From assembly GCF_004339565.1 (NCBI RefSeq), contig NZ_SMFZ01000002.1, positions 2,914,001-2,978,000 on the forward strand: a stretch of DNA of 64,000 nucleotides, in the 5' to 3' direction. The DNA comes from Pseudonocardia endophytica (GTDB lineage Bacteria; Actinomycetota; Actinomycetes; Mycobacteriales; Pseudonocardiaceae). Positions 16,275-25,590 of the stretch are shown here, piece after piece; positions within the stretch are counted from its first letter, which is position 1; every line of letters starts with the position of its first letter. Both the position numbers and the translations under genes were made by a program. Below the pieces are notes generated by a model. That model was not told the origin of the DNA. It ran no database searches and saw only the letters and a list, made by a program, of their open reading frames with translations.

Positions 16275-16838
16275 ATGATCGACGATCGGGACGAGGTCCA
16301 CCTGCGTAGATGCGTGGAGCTGGCAGCCGAGGGGCTGGAGGCGGGGGACGAACCGTTCGGCTCCGTTCTCGTCGGAGCCGACGGCGCGGTGCTGTTCGAG
16401 GACCGCAACCGTGTCGCGGGCGGCGACGAGACGCGGCATCCCGAGTTCGAGATCGCCCGCTGGTCGGCGAACAACCTCGCTCCGGACGCGCGGGCCGCGG
16501 CCACCGTCTACACGTCCGGAGAACACTGCCCGATGTGCGCTGCGGCGCACGCGTGGGTCGGGCTCGGTCGGATCGTCTACGCCAGCTCGACGGAGCAGCT
16601 GACCGGGTGGCGGGCCGAGCTCGGCCTGCCGAGGAGCCCGGTGCGGGCACTGTCGATCACCGAGGTCGCGCCGGGCGTGCCGGTCGAGGGGCCCGACCCG
16701 GAACTCGCGGACCAGGTTCGCGAGCTGCACCGCCGTCACGCCGGCGCTCACCGCCCGAACCGCACGTCAGGGGACACAACGACCCGGCCCGTCCGCAACT
16801 CCGGCGATTCGCCGTCCGCCCTGCGCGACCGAGACTGA
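16275..16838 (+). CDS. Nucleoside/cytidine deaminase-family protein
   Basis: A 187-residue zinc deaminase fold. RHPEFEIARW replaces the usual HAE zinc/proton-shuttle motif, and SGEHCPMCAAAHAW supplies the CxxC zinc ligands. FGSVLVGADGAVL is the N-terminal strand. This pattern fits the guanine/tRNA-adenosine deaminase-like nucleoside deaminases with HPE instead of HAE. The last about 30 residues are basic and low-complexity and may extend past the real domain. ATG 16275 has no strong ribosome-binding site. It is an isolated gene between two remnants. Confidence 0.76.
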   Translation: MIDDRDEVHLRRCVELAAEGLEAGDEPFGSVLVGADGAVLFEDRNRVAGGDETRHPEFEIARWSANNLAPDARAAATVYTSGEHCPMCAAAHAWVGLGRIVYASSTEQLTGWRAELGLPRSPVRALSITEVAPGVPVEGPDPELADQVRELHRRHAGAHRPNRTSGDTTTRPVRNSGDSPSALRDRD

Positions 16839-16863
16839 TCACGTGGGGTGATCTCGGCAGGAC

Positions 16864-16968
16864 CCGACGGCCCCGCACGTGTCCGCCTGCACCGTCCATG
16901 ACCACCTGAAGTCGATCGTCGCGAAGGCCCGGGTGCGCAGCCGCGTCGGCGTGCTGCCGCAGGGGTGA
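16864..16968 (+). pseudogene. Truncated LuxR-type helix-turn-helix remnant
   Basis: The frame ending at the TGA 16966-16968 reads SACTVHDHLKSIVAKARVRSR, recognisable as the recognition helix and dimer helix of a LuxR/GerE domain (normally TVxxHLKSIFxKxGVRSR). No start codon, first HTH helices or sensor domain remain. It is a decayed gene end, directly upstream of the thiolase promoter. Confidence 0.55.
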
Positions 16969-16988
16969 CATGGCTCGCACCCACCGTG

Positions 16989-17006
16989 ACAGTCAGTGCT
17001 GACTGT
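16989..17006. promoter_or_regulatory. Palindromic operator upstream of thiolase operon
   Basis: acagtcag-tg-ctgactgt is a perfect 8+8 bp palindrome with a 2-bp centre, about 70 bp before the thiolase start. Its size and symmetry suit a TetR dimer. The regulator is probably the TetR encoded at the end of the same operon (20230-20847). Confidence 0.65.
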
Positions 17007-17077
17007 TCGGTGTTACCGTCGCGCTCGTCGGCGGCGCACCGAGGCGCCGCGATCCCACCGCGAGAAGGAGCTGGGAC

Positions 17078-18214
17078 GTGCGAGACGCAGTCATCGTGGA
17101 AGCGGTACGCACCCCCGTGGGCAAGCGCAAGGGCGGCCTGGCCGGGACGCACCCGACCGACCTGTCGGCCCACGTGCTGAGGTCGCTGGCCGAGCGCGCC
17201 GGCGTGGACCCGGCGCAGATCGAGGACGTGGTCTGGGGCTGTGTGTCCCAGGCCGGTGAGCAGACGTTCGACATCGGGCGCAGCGCGGCACTGGCCGCAG
17301 GCTTCCCGGAGACCGTGACCGGCGTGACCGTGGACCGCCAGTGCGGGTCGAGCCAGCAGGCGGCGCACTTCGCCGCCGCGGGACTGATCGCCGGGCAGTA
17401 CGACGTCGTCGTGGCCGGTGGCGTCGAGTCGATGACGCGGGTGCCGATGGGCTCGACGCTGATGGACCAGAACCCGTTCGGCACCGAGTTCATGCAGCGC
17501 TACGGCGCCTTCCCGAACCAGGGCGTCGGCGCCGAGATGATCGCCGAGAAGTGGGGCTTCTCCCGCACGCAGCTCGACGAGTTCTCGCTCTCCTCGCACG
17601 CGAAGGCCGCCGCCGCGCAGGACGACGGCCGGTTCGACGGCCAGCTGGCCCCGATCGCGGGCGTCACGGCCGACGAGGGCGTGCGCCGCGGCGGCACGCT
17701 GGAGGCGCTCGGTCAGCTGAAGACCGTGTTCAAGGAGGCCGACCAGGGCGGCGTGATCCACGCCGGCAACTCGTCGCAGATCTCCGACGGCGCGGCCGCA
17801 CTGCTGATGACGACGTCCGAGAAGGCGGCCGAGCTGGGCCTCACCCCGATCGCCCGGGTGCACACGGCCGTGCTGGCCGGCGCCGACCCGGTGATCATGC
17901 TGACCGCGCCGATCCCGGCGACCGAGAAGGCGTTGAAGCGCTCCGGCCTGAGCCTGACCGACATCGGCGTGTTCGAGGTCAACGAGGCGTTCGCGCCGGT
18001 GCCGCTCGCCTGGCTGGCCGACATCGGGGCCGACCCGGCCGCGCTGAACCCGAACGGCGGCGCGATCGCGCTCGGGCACCCGCTCGGCGGCTCCGGCGCC
18101 CGGATCATGACGACGATGGTGCACCACATGCGCGACACCGGGACCCGCTACGGCCTGCAGACCATGTGCGAGGGCGGCGGGCAGGCGAACGCCACCATCC
18201 TCGAGCTGCTCTGA
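17078..18214 (+). CDS. fadA: Acetyl-CoA C-acyltransferase (thiolase)
   Basis: A 378-residue thiolase carrying all catalytic elements: nucleophilic Cys in DRQCGSSQQA (about residue 90), NEAFAPVPLAW with the active-site His-binding Asn, GHPLGGSGAR with the catalytic His, and the second Cys in MCEGGGQAN. It carries out the last step of beta-oxidation, cleaving 3-ketoacyl-CoA with CoA. GTG 17078 starts a VRDAVIVEAVRTPVGK N-terminus standard for FadA. It leads a unit with an HSD10-like SDR, a long-chain FadE and a TetR. A palindromic operator lies upstream and a long hairpin follows immediately. Confidence 0.93.
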   Translation: MRDAVIVEAVRTPVGKRKGGLAGTHPTDLSAHVLRSLAERAGVDPAQIEDVVWGCVSQAGEQTFDIGRSAALAAGFPETVTGVTVDRQCGSSQQAAHFAAAGLIAGQYDVVVAGGVESMTRVPMGSTLMDQNPFGTEFMQRYGAFPNQGVGAEMIAEKWGFSRTQLDEFSLSSHAKAAAAQDDGRFDGQLAPIAGVTADEGVRRGGTLEALGQLKTVFKEADQGGVIHAGNSSQISDGAAALLMTTSEKAAELGLTPIARVHTAVLAGADPVIMLTAPIPATEKALKRSGLSLTDIGVFEVNEAFAPVPLAWLADIGADPAALNPNGGAIALGHPLGGSGARIMTTMVHHMRDTGTRYGLQTMCEGGGQANATILELL

Positions 18215-18216
18215 CC

Positions 18217-18271
18217 CCGAACGAGGGGCACCGTCGGGCAATGGCATTGCTCGACGGTGCCGTTCGTTCGG
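18217..18271. terminator. Long palindrome after thiolase (copy 1 of a shared element)
   Basis: A 55-bp near-perfect palindrome starting 3 bp after the thiolase stop. It shares about 48 of 55 positions with the element at 54532-54588, including a compensatory pair change in the stem. It could act as a terminator or attenuator between fadA and the downstream SDR, fadE and tetR genes. Confidence 0.7.
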
Positions 18272-18308
18272 TTCCGCGCCTGTCTGTCGAAAGGACTGAG
18301 AGAGACAC

Positions 18309-19070
18309 ATGGACGTCAACGGATCCGTCGCACTCGTCACCGGCGGTGCGTCCGGCCTCGGCCTGGCCACCACCGAGAAGCTGGTGGAGAACGGCGCGAA
18401 GGTCGTGATCGTCGACCTGCCGTCGTCGGCCGGTGAGGCCGTCGCGGACAAGCTCGGCGAGAACGTGCGCTTCGCCTCCGCTGACGTGACGAGCGAGGAG
18501 CAGATCACCGCGGCGCTCGACGTCGCGGCCGAGCTGGGTCAGCTGCGCGTCGCGGTGAACTGCGCGGGCATCGGCAACGGGATCAAGACGTTCGGCAAGA
18601 ACGGCCCGTTCCCGCTGGCCGACTTCACCAAGGTCATCAACGTCAACCTGGTCGGCACGTTCAACGTGATCCGGCTGGCCGCCGAGCGGATGAGCCATGG
18701 CGACCCGGTCGACGGCGACCGCGGCGTCATCGTCAACACGGCGTCCGTCGCGGCGATGGAGGGCCAGATCGGGCAGGCGGCGTACTCCGCGTCGAAGGGC
18801 GGCATCGTCGGCATGACGCTGCCGATCGCGCGGGACCTCGCGAGCCTCGGCATCCGGGTCGTGACGATCGCACCAGGGCTGTTCGAGACGCCGCTGCTCG
18901 GCGCGCTGCCCGATGACGTCAAGGAGTCGCTGGGCAAGCAGGTGCCGCACCCGTCGCGCCTGGGCCAGCCGTCGGAGTACGGGAAGCTCGCCGCGCACAT
19001 CGTCGAGAACCCGATGCTCAACGGCGAGGTCATCCGCCTGGACGGCGCCATCCGCATGACACCGCGGTAG
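18309..19070 (+). CDS. 3-hydroxyacyl-CoA dehydrogenase, HSD10-like SDR
   Basis: A 253-residue SDR: TGGASGLGLAT cofactor loop, VDLPSS after beta-2 (NAD preference), NCAGIGNG, the TASVAAMEGQIGQAAYSASKGG block with Ser and YxxxK, and APGLFETPLL. The insertion KTFGKNGPFPLADFTKVINVNL and overall pattern match type-2 3-hydroxyacyl-CoA dehydrogenase (17beta-HSD10 family). It would supply the third beta-oxidation step in this thiolase/FadE operon, replacing a FadB dehydrogenase domain. No enoyl-CoA hydratase is adjacent. Confidence 0.87.
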   Translation: MDVNGSVALVTGGASGLGLATTEKLVENGAKVVIVDLPSSAGEAVADKLGENVRFASADVTSEEQITAALDVAAELGQLRVAVNCAGIGNGIKTFGKNGPFPLADFTKVINVNLVGTFNVIRLAAERMSHGDPVDGDRGVIVNTASVAAMEGQIGQAAYSASKGGIVGMTLPIARDLASLGIRVVTIAPGLFETPLLGALPDDVKESLGKQVPHPSRLGQPSEYGKLAAHIVENPMLNGEVIRLDGAIRMTPR

Positions 19071-19081
19071 GAGGGACTGTC

Positions 19082-20233
19082 GTGAAGCGCACGCTGTACG
19101 ACGACGACCACGAGGCGTTCCGGGACGCGTTCCGGTCCTTCGTGGACAAGGAGATCGTCCCGTACCACGAGCGGTGGGACGCCGAGGGCATCGTCCCGCG
19201 CGAGCTGTTCACGACGGCGGGCGCGGCAGGCTTCCTCGGGATGGACATCCCCGAGGAGTACGGCGGCGGGGGAGTGAAGGACTTCCGCTTCAACGCCGTC
19301 GAGTCCGAGGAGCTGATGCGTTCCGGTGCGGCGGCGGCCGGTCTCGGACTGACGCTGCACAACGACATCGTCCTGCCGTACTTCCTGGCCTACTGCGACG
19401 ACGAGCAGAAGCAGCGTTGGCTGCCCGGCATCGCGTCCGGGGAGACGATCACCGGTATCGCCATGACGGAGCCCGGCATCGGTTCGGACCTGGCGTCGAT
19501 GTCCACGACGGCGATCCGCGACGGCGACCACTACGTCGTCAACGGCGCCAAGACGTTCATCACGAACGGCATCAACGCCGACCTGATGATCACCGCGGTG
19601 AAGACCGACCCGTCGCAGAAGCACAAGGGCATGAGCCTGCTGGTGCTCGAGCGCGGGATGGAGGGCTTCGAGCGCGGCCGCAACCTGGACAAGCTCGGCC
19701 AGCACGCGCAGGACACGGCCGAGCTGTCGTTCACCGACGTGAAGGTCCCGGTCGCGAACCTGCTCGGCGGCGAGGAGGGGCAGGGCTTCACACAGCTCGT
19801 CACGAACCTGCCCCAGGAGCGGCTGTCGATCGGGATCGCGGCCGTCGCCGCGGCCCGCACGGCGCTGGACCACACGCTGACCTACGTCAAGGAGCGCAGG
19901 GCGTTCGGGCAGCCGGTCGGCTCGTTCCAGAACTCGAGGTTCGTGCTCGCCGAGCTGGACACCGAGATCGACATCGCCGAGCACTACACGGACGACTGCG
20001 TGCGCGCGCTGAACGCGGGCGAGCTGACCGCCGTGGACGCGTCGAAGGCGAAGTACTGGTGCACCGAGCTGCAGGGCCGGGTCGTCGACCGCTGCCTGCA
20101 GCTGCACGGCGGGTACGGCTACATGAACGAGTACCCGATCGCGCGGGCGTACGCGGACGCGCGGATCACCCGGATCTACGGCGGGACGACCGAGATCATG
20201 AAGGAGGTCATCGGCCGAGGTCTCGGCCTGTGA
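19082..20233 (+). CDS. fadE: Long-chain-type acyl-CoA dehydrogenase
   Basis: A 383-residue FadE. FAD/substrate motif MTEPGIGSDLASM, flavin-binding FITNGINADLMITAVKTD, LHGGYGYMNEYPIARAYADARI and RIYGGTTEIMKEVIGR. The C-terminal Tyr-Gly replaces the MCAD Glu, while NLPQERLSIG supplies a Glu at the LCAD/IVD catalytic position, so a long-chain or isovaleryl-like active site is likely. Start GTG 19082 lies 11 bp after the SDR stop. Its stop overlaps the start of the TetR gene. Confidence 0.9.
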   Translation: MKRTLYDDDHEAFRDAFRSFVDKEIVPYHERWDAEGIVPRELFTTAGAAGFLGMDIPEEYGGGGVKDFRFNAVESEELMRSGAAAAGLGLTLHNDIVLPYFLAYCDDEQKQRWLPGIASGETITGIAMTEPGIGSDLASMSTTAIRDGDHYVVNGAKTFITNGINADLMITAVKTDPSQKHKGMSLLVLERGMEGFERGRNLDKLGQHAQDTAELSFTDVKVPVANLLGGEEGQGFTQLVTNLPQERLSIGIAAVAAARTALDHTLTYVKERRAFGQPVGSFQNSRFVLAELDTEIDIAEHYTDDCVRALNAGELTAVDASKAKYWCTELQGRVVDRCLQLHGGYGYMNEYPIARAYADARITRIYGGTTEIMKEVIGRGLGL

Positions 20234-20847
20234 CCGTGTCACGGGCGCAGCGGTCAGAGGACAGCCGCGCCCGGATCCTGGACGCCGCCGTCGCCTGCCT
20301 GGTCGACGGCGGCTACTCGGGTGCGACGACGCTCACCATCCAGGGCGAGGCCGACGTGTCCCGTGGCCGGCTGCTGCACCACTTCCCGTCCCGGGACCGC
20401 CTGCTCGTCGCCGCCGCTCAGCATCTCGCGGTGAAGCGGGTCGCCGACACCGAGACGCGGATCACACGTCTGCTGGAGGGTGTCCCGACCGGAACGTTCG
20501 AGAGGGCCGACCGCGTCGTCGAGCTGCTCTGGCAGAGCTTCTCCGAGCCGCACTTCTGGGCGTCCGTCGAGCTCTGGACGGCCGCCCGCTCCAACCGCGA
20601 GATCGCCGAGGCGCTGCAGCCCGAGGAACGACGGCTGGGTGCGGCGATCCGGGGCTCGATGGCCCGCATGTTCGGCGACGAGCTCGCCTCCCGTCCGCGT
20701 TTCAAGCAGCTGCGGGACCTCCTGCTCACGTCGATGCGCGGCACGGCGCTGACGTATACGTTCGATCCGCGCGATCCCGCGTCGGATCCGATGCTCGCGC
20801 AGTGGAAGGACCTGGTCCGGGTTCTGCTCGACGCATCCGCCGTATAG
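20230..20847 (+). CDS. TetR family regulator of the beta-oxidation unit
   Basis: A 205-residue TetR protein. The N-terminal HTH is LTIQGEADVSRGRLLHHFPSRDRL at about 35-58, and the C-terminal domain is helical. It starts at GTG 20230, overlapping fadE by 4 bp, so it is made with the enzymes it probably controls. The symmetrical site at 16989-17006 in front of the thiolase is the best candidate operator. An acyl-CoA effector would fit the family but is inferred only from context. Confidence 0.87.
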   Translation: MTVSRAQRSEDSRARILDAAVACLVDGGYSGATTLTIQGEADVSRGRLLHHFPSRDRLLVAAAQHLAVKRVADTETRITRLLEGVPTGTFERADRVVELLWQSFSEPHFWASVELWTAARSNREIAEALQPEERRLGAAIRGSMARMFGDELASRPRFKQLRDLLLTSMRGTALTYTFDPRDPASDPMLAQWKDLVRVLLDASAV

Positions 20848-20935
20848 ACCCAGACGCCCAATTCGTCCAGTCGCTCCACGGCGTTGGTTCGTTACGTCTC
20901 ACATCGCGACGTCATCTGGTCAGCCAGCCCTCTCG

Positions 20936-20959
20936 TATGATCCAGTTAGCCTCGCCTAA
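20936..20959 (+). promoter_or_regulatory. Iron-regulated promoter of the siderophore operon
   Basis: A TATGAT -10 element (20936-20941) abuts a 19-bp iron box at 20941-20959 (tccagttagcctcgcctaa). The box matches 14 of 19 positions of the DtxR/IdeR consensus, including an uninterrupted right half CCTAA. A repressor bound here would cover the transcription start. The site is 40 bp before the ornithine monooxygenase ATG. Confidence 0.75.
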
Positions 20960-20999
20960 TCACAGGCATGCCGATGGTGACGAGCGCGAGGGGACATCG

Positions 21000-22388
21000 A
21001 TGACCGACGCGACGACGGGGAACGACCACGAGGTCCACGACGTGGTGGGCGTGGGTTTCGGACCGTCGAATCTCGGCCTGGCAATCGCGCTGGACGAGCA
21101 CAACGCGACGGCCGCGCCCGGCGATCGGGTATCGGCCCGCTTCGTCGAGCGCCAGGAGCGGTTCGGATGGCACCGCGGGATGCTCATCGAGGACGCGACG
21201 ATGCAGGTCTCCTTCCTCAAGGACCTGGTGACGCTGCGCAACCCGACGAGCGGCTTCACGTTCCTGTCCTACCTCAAGGACCGGGACCGGCTGGTCGACT
21301 TCATCAACTACGGCAGCAACTTCCCGACCAGGGTGGAGTTCCACGACTACCTGGAGTGGGCCGCAGCGCGCTTCACCGACCAGGTCGACTACGGCGCCGA
21401 GGTGATCGAGGTCGAGCCGGTGCGGCCGGCCGGCTCCGAGGCCGTCGAGCTCGTGGACGTCGTGTACCGGAAGGGGAGCACCACGACCCGGCTGCGTGCC
21501 CGCAACGTCGTCGTGGCGACCGGCCTGAGTCCCGCCCTGCCGCGCGGCGTGACACCCGGCTCCCGGATCTGGCACAACAAGGACCTGCTGCACAACGCGG
21601 CCCAGCTCACCGGCACCGAGCCGAAGCGGATGGCGGTGATCGGTGCCGGGCAGAGCGCCGCGGAGAGCGTCGACTACCTGCACCGCTCGTTCCCGACGGC
21701 CGAGGTCTACGCCGTGTTCGCCCGCTACGGCTACAGCCCCGCCGACGACAGCTCGTTCGCGAACCGGATCTTCGACCCGGGCGCGGTGGACGACTTCTAC
21801 ACCGCACCGGACGGGGTGAAGGAGATGATCCTCAACTACCACTCGAACACGAACTACTCGGTCGTCGACCCGGATCTGATCGACGGCCTGTACCGCACGC
21901 ACTACCACGAGCGGGTCGCGGGCAAGGAACGGCTGAAGTTCTGCAACGTCTCCCGTGTCGCCGACGTCGTCGAGGTCGGCGACCGGGTGGAGCTGGCCGT
22001 GGAGTCGCTGATCGACGGCGAGCGCGAGGTGATCACCGCCGACGTCGTGGTCTACGCGACCGGCTACCGGGCGGGTGACCCGCTCTGGCTGCTCGGCGGT
22101 GACCTCGCCGAGGCGTGCAACCGCGATGTCGAGGGCCGCCTCGACGTCCGGCGGGACTACCGGGTCGGCACCGACGCCCTGGCCGACGGCACGCCCGTGA
22201 CGGTGGGCATCTACGTGCAGGGCCCCACGGAGCACACGCACGGCATCTCGTCGACGTTGCTGTCCAACGTGGCCGTCCGGTCGGGAGAGATCGCCTCCTC
22301 GATCGTCTCCGGCGGATCCACGGACGCCGGCAGGCCGTCCGGCTCACCGGCCGTCGACCAGCTCGACGCCGTCCGCACGATCCGCTGA
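21000..22388 (+). CDS. L-ornithine N5-monooxygenase
   Basis: A 462-residue flavin-dependent N-hydroxylase of the SidA/PvdA/CchB family. FAD motif GVGFGPSNLGLAIAL near the N-terminus, QERFGWHRGMLIEDATMQVSFLKDLVTLRNP substrate region (key part MQVSFLKDLVTLRNP), NADPH motif VIGAGQSAAESVDYL, YATGY near residue 355 and the C-terminal HGISSTLLSNVAVRSGEI typical of the family. It hydroxylates ornithine (or lysine) side-chain nitrogen for hydroxamate siderophores. Ornithine is inferred from the formyltransferase nearby. ATG 21000 follows a GCGAGGGG site and is preferred to an upstream in-frame extension. It is the first gene of the iron-boxed operon. Confidence 0.93.
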   Translation: MTDATTGNDHEVHDVVGVGFGPSNLGLAIALDEHNATAAPGDRVSARFVERQERFGWHRGMLIEDATMQVSFLKDLVTLRNPTSGFTFLSYLKDRDRLVDFINYGSNFPTRVEFHDYLEWAAARFTDQVDYGAEVIEVEPVRPAGSEAVELVDVVYRKGSTTTRLRARNVVVATGLSPALPRGVTPGSRIWHNKDLLHNAAQLTGTEPKRMAVIGAGQSAAESVDYLHRSFPTAEVYAVFARYGYSPADDSSFANRIFDPGAVDDFYTAPDGVKEMILNYHSNTNYSVVDPDLIDGLYRTHYHERVAGKERLKFCNVSRVADVVEVGDRVELAVESLIDGEREVITADVVVYATGYRAGDPLWLLGGDLAEACNRDVEGRLDVRRDYRVGTDALADGTPVTVGIYVQGPTEHTHGISSTLLSNVAVRSGEIASSIVSGGSTDAGRPSGSPAVDQLDAVRTIR

Positions 22389-22414
22389 CGAACCCGACCC
22401 GGCGAGGAGCAGCC

Positions 22415-22624
22415 ATGACCAACCCCTTCGACGACACCGACGGCCGTTTCCTGGTGCTGGTCAACGACGAGGGCCAGCACAGCCTCTGGCCGTCGCGTGT
22501 GGACGTCCCGGCCGGATGGACGCGGGCGTTCGGCGAGGACACCCGCGAGGCGTGCCTCGGGTACGTGGAGCAGAACTGGACCGACCTGCGGCCGCTGAGC
22601 CTGCAGCGCCGCATGGATGGCTGA
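22415..22624 (+). CDS. mbtH: MbtH-like protein
   Basis: A 69-residue MbtH homologue with the family hallmark NDEGQHSLWPSRVDVPAGW and a conserved C-terminal WTDLRP. MbtH proteins bind adenylation domains and are needed for folding or activity of many NRPS. It lies 26 bp after the monooxygenase and ends 3 bp before the NRPS start codon, the standard placement for the dedicated partner of that NRPS. An AGGAGC ribosome-binding site precedes the ATG. Confidence 0.95.
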   Translation: MTNPFDDTDGRFLVLVNDEGQHSLWPSRVDVPAGWTRAFGEDTREACLGYVEQNWTDLRPLSLQRRMDG

Positions 22625-22627
22625 CCT

Positions 22628-25590
22628 GTGACGTCGACCGATGTGACGCTCGACCCGGTGACCGTGCCCGAGCTGTTCGCGCGGCACGTCCGCGAACGGG
22701 GCACGGCGACGGCGCTCGTGTTCGACGACGTGGAGCTCGACTACGCCGAGCTCGGTAGGCGGGTGTTCCGGCTGGCGCACCTGCTGATCGGCCGCGGGGT
22801 CGGCCCGGAGGACGTCGTCGCGGTGGCCGTGCCGCGCTCCGTCGACATGATCGTCACCGAGCTGGCGGTGATGGTCGCCGGGGCGGCGTACCTGCCGGTC
22901 GACGAGAACCTGCCCGCTGACCGGATCCGCTACATGCTCGCCGACGCCGCTCCGCGCGCGCTGGTGACGACGGCGCGGGCCGGTGTCGAGCAGGTGTCCG
23001 ACGGTCTGCCGGTGGTGCGGCTGGACTCGCCGGAGGTGACGGCCGAGCTGGCCGTCGTGCAGGAGACCGATCCCGCCGTGGCGATCACGTCCGCGCACAA
23101 GGCGTACGTCATCTACACGTCCGGCTCGACCGGGCGTCCGAAGGGCGTCGTCCTCACGCATTCCGGCGTCGCGCCCCTGCTGGCCACCCAGACGGAGCGC
23201 TTCGGGATCGGCCCGCACAGCCGGGTCCTGCAGTTCGCCTCCCCGAGCTTCGACGTGGCGTTCTGGGACCTCGTGCTGGCCTTCGGCGGGGGCGGTGCGC
23301 TCGTCGTGGTGCCCTCCGAGCTGCGCGTCCCGGACGAGGCGCTCGCCGCGTACGCGACGCGGCACGGCGTCACGTTCATGATCCTTCCGCCCGCGTTGCT
23401 GGCGGCGATGCCCGCGGGCGTGACGCTGCCCGACGGCGCGACGCTGCTGGCCGGCACCGAGCGGATCTCCTCGGAGCTGGTGCACCGGTGGGCGCCGGGC
23501 CGCGACATGTTCAACGCCTACGGCCCGACCGAGGCGACCGTGAACTCGACGCTCGGCCTGTGCGACCCGGGCATCCCGGCCGGCTCGTCCGTCCCGATCG
23601 GCCTGCCGGACCCGGGCACGCGCGCCTACGTCCTCGACGACGCGCTGCGGCCGGTCCCGGCCGGCGTCGACGGCGAGCTGTACCTCGGCGGGGAGAGCCT
23701 GGCCCGCGGCTACCACGACCGGCCGGGGCTGACCGCGGAGCGGTTCGTGGCCGACCCGTTCGGCGAGCCGGGCGGGCGGCTCTACCGCACCGGTGACCTG
23801 GTCCGGTGGCTGCCGGACGGACGGCTGGACTTCCTCGACCGGGTCGACGACCAGGTCAAGATCCGCGGCTTCCGGGTGGAGCTCGGCGAGATCGAGTCGG
23901 TACTGGCCGGGCACGAGGCCGTCGACCAGGTCGCCGTCGTGGCCCGCGAGGACACGCCGGGGGACCGGCGGCTGGCCGCGTACGTCGTCGTCCGGCGTGA
24001 CCGCGACCCGGAGGCCGAGGACGACCACGTCGGCGAGTGGCGGGAGCTGCACGAGTCGATCTTCGACGGCGCGGAGGGCATCGAGGAGAACTTCGTCGGC
24101 TGGAACTCCAGCTACGACGGCGAGCCGATCCCGCGCGAGCAGATGCGCGAGTGGCACGCCGCGACGGTCGAGCGGATCCGCGCGCTCGAGCCGCGACGCG
24201 TGCTCGAGATCGGTATCGGCAGCGGGCTGATCCTGTCCCGCGTCGCCCCGGACTGCGACGAGTACTGGGGCACCGATCTGTCCGAGCGTGCGATCGCGAA
24301 CGCGCGCGCGGACGTCGAACGGAGCCCGGAGCTGGCCGGCACGGTCACGCTGACCGCGCGGCCCGCGCACGACCTGGACGGCCTGCCGGAACACCGGTTC
24401 GACACCATCGTGATCAACTCGGTGGCGCAGTACTTCCCGGGCGTCGGGTACCTGACCGACCTGCTGACCCGGCTGACCGGGCTGCTCGCGCCGGGCGGGC
24501 GGATCGTCGTCGGCGACGTGCGCAACCGTCGCACGCTGCGCCCGTTCCGAGCCGCGATCGCGCGCACCCGGTCCGGCGGGACGCCGTCGGCCCGCGAGGT
24601 CGACGACGCGATCGCCCGCGAGCCGGAGCTGCTGCTCGACCCCGACTACTTCGCGGCGGTCGCGGCGCGGATCGGCGCCGACGCCGAGGTGCTGGTCAAG
24701 TCCGGGAGCACCGGAAACGAGCTGACCCGGCACCGCTACGACGTCGTGCTGCGCACCGGCGCCGGCGACACGAGGCCCGACGAGAGCGTCCTGACCTGGG
24801 GCGTCGACGTCGCCGACGAGGCCACACTGGACGCTGCGGTCGCCGGCCACCGCGACGGACGCCTGCGCGTCACCGGGATCCCGAACCTGCGCCTGCACGA
24901 CGAGCTCGCGACCGCCGCGGCCGTCGACGGCACCGGCGCGCCGGACGAGCCCACCGGGGTACCGGACGAGCCCCGGCTGCGCGAGATCGGTGAGAGCCGC
25001 GGCCTGCTCACCCGCGTGACCTGGGACGCGGGGTCCGACGACGGCGCGCTGGACGTCGTGTACGACGCCGTGTCCGATACGGACGCCGTGACGGCGCCCG
25101 CCTACCGGCCCGTGCGCCCGCTGCGCCGCGACCCGGGTGCGTACGGCAACGACCCGGCCGGCCGCCGCGACGAGCGCGCGCTGGCCGCCGAGCTGCGGGC
25201 GTTCGCCGCGGAGCGGCTGCCGGACTACATGGTCCCGTCCGGCTTCGTCCGGCTGGACGCGCTCCCGACGCTGTCCAGCGGCAAGCTGGACCGGCGCGCG
25301 CTGCCCGCCCCCGACCCGTCGGCGGCGCTGTCCGACCGGGAGCCGCGCACGGCGACCGAACAGGTGCTGGCCGAGCTGATGGCCGAGGCGCTGTCGCTGC
25401 CCAGGGTCGGCATCGACGACGACTTCTTCGCGCTCGGCGGGCACTCGCTGCTGGCGACCCGGCTCGTGCTGCGGATCCGCAGGGCGACCGGCGTCGAGGT
25501 GTCGGTCCGCTCGGTGTTCGAGTCGCCGACCGTGGCCGGACTGGCCGAGCTGGTCGAGGGGCACGCGGGCGCCGACGCCGGTCCGGCCGT
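22628..25590 (+). other. NRPS module 1: A(MT)-T, starter
   Basis: It begins directly with the adenylation domain, so the chain starts with a free, N-methylated amino acid rather than an acyl cap. The pocket residues D-V-W-I-L-A-A-V-N match no common proteinogenic code I recall. The near-identity with module 3 and the presence of hydroxamate enzymes favour (formyl)hydroxyornithine. MT1 has EIGIGSGLIL and NSVAQYFPG. The T domain has LGGHSLLATRL. Confidence 0.75.

Noticed and set aside
22628..25590. Module 1 considered as an acyl-capped starter (missing N-terminal C domain due to wrong start)
   Set aside because: MbtH ends 3 bp before the GTG, so no upstream coding space exists for a condensation domain.
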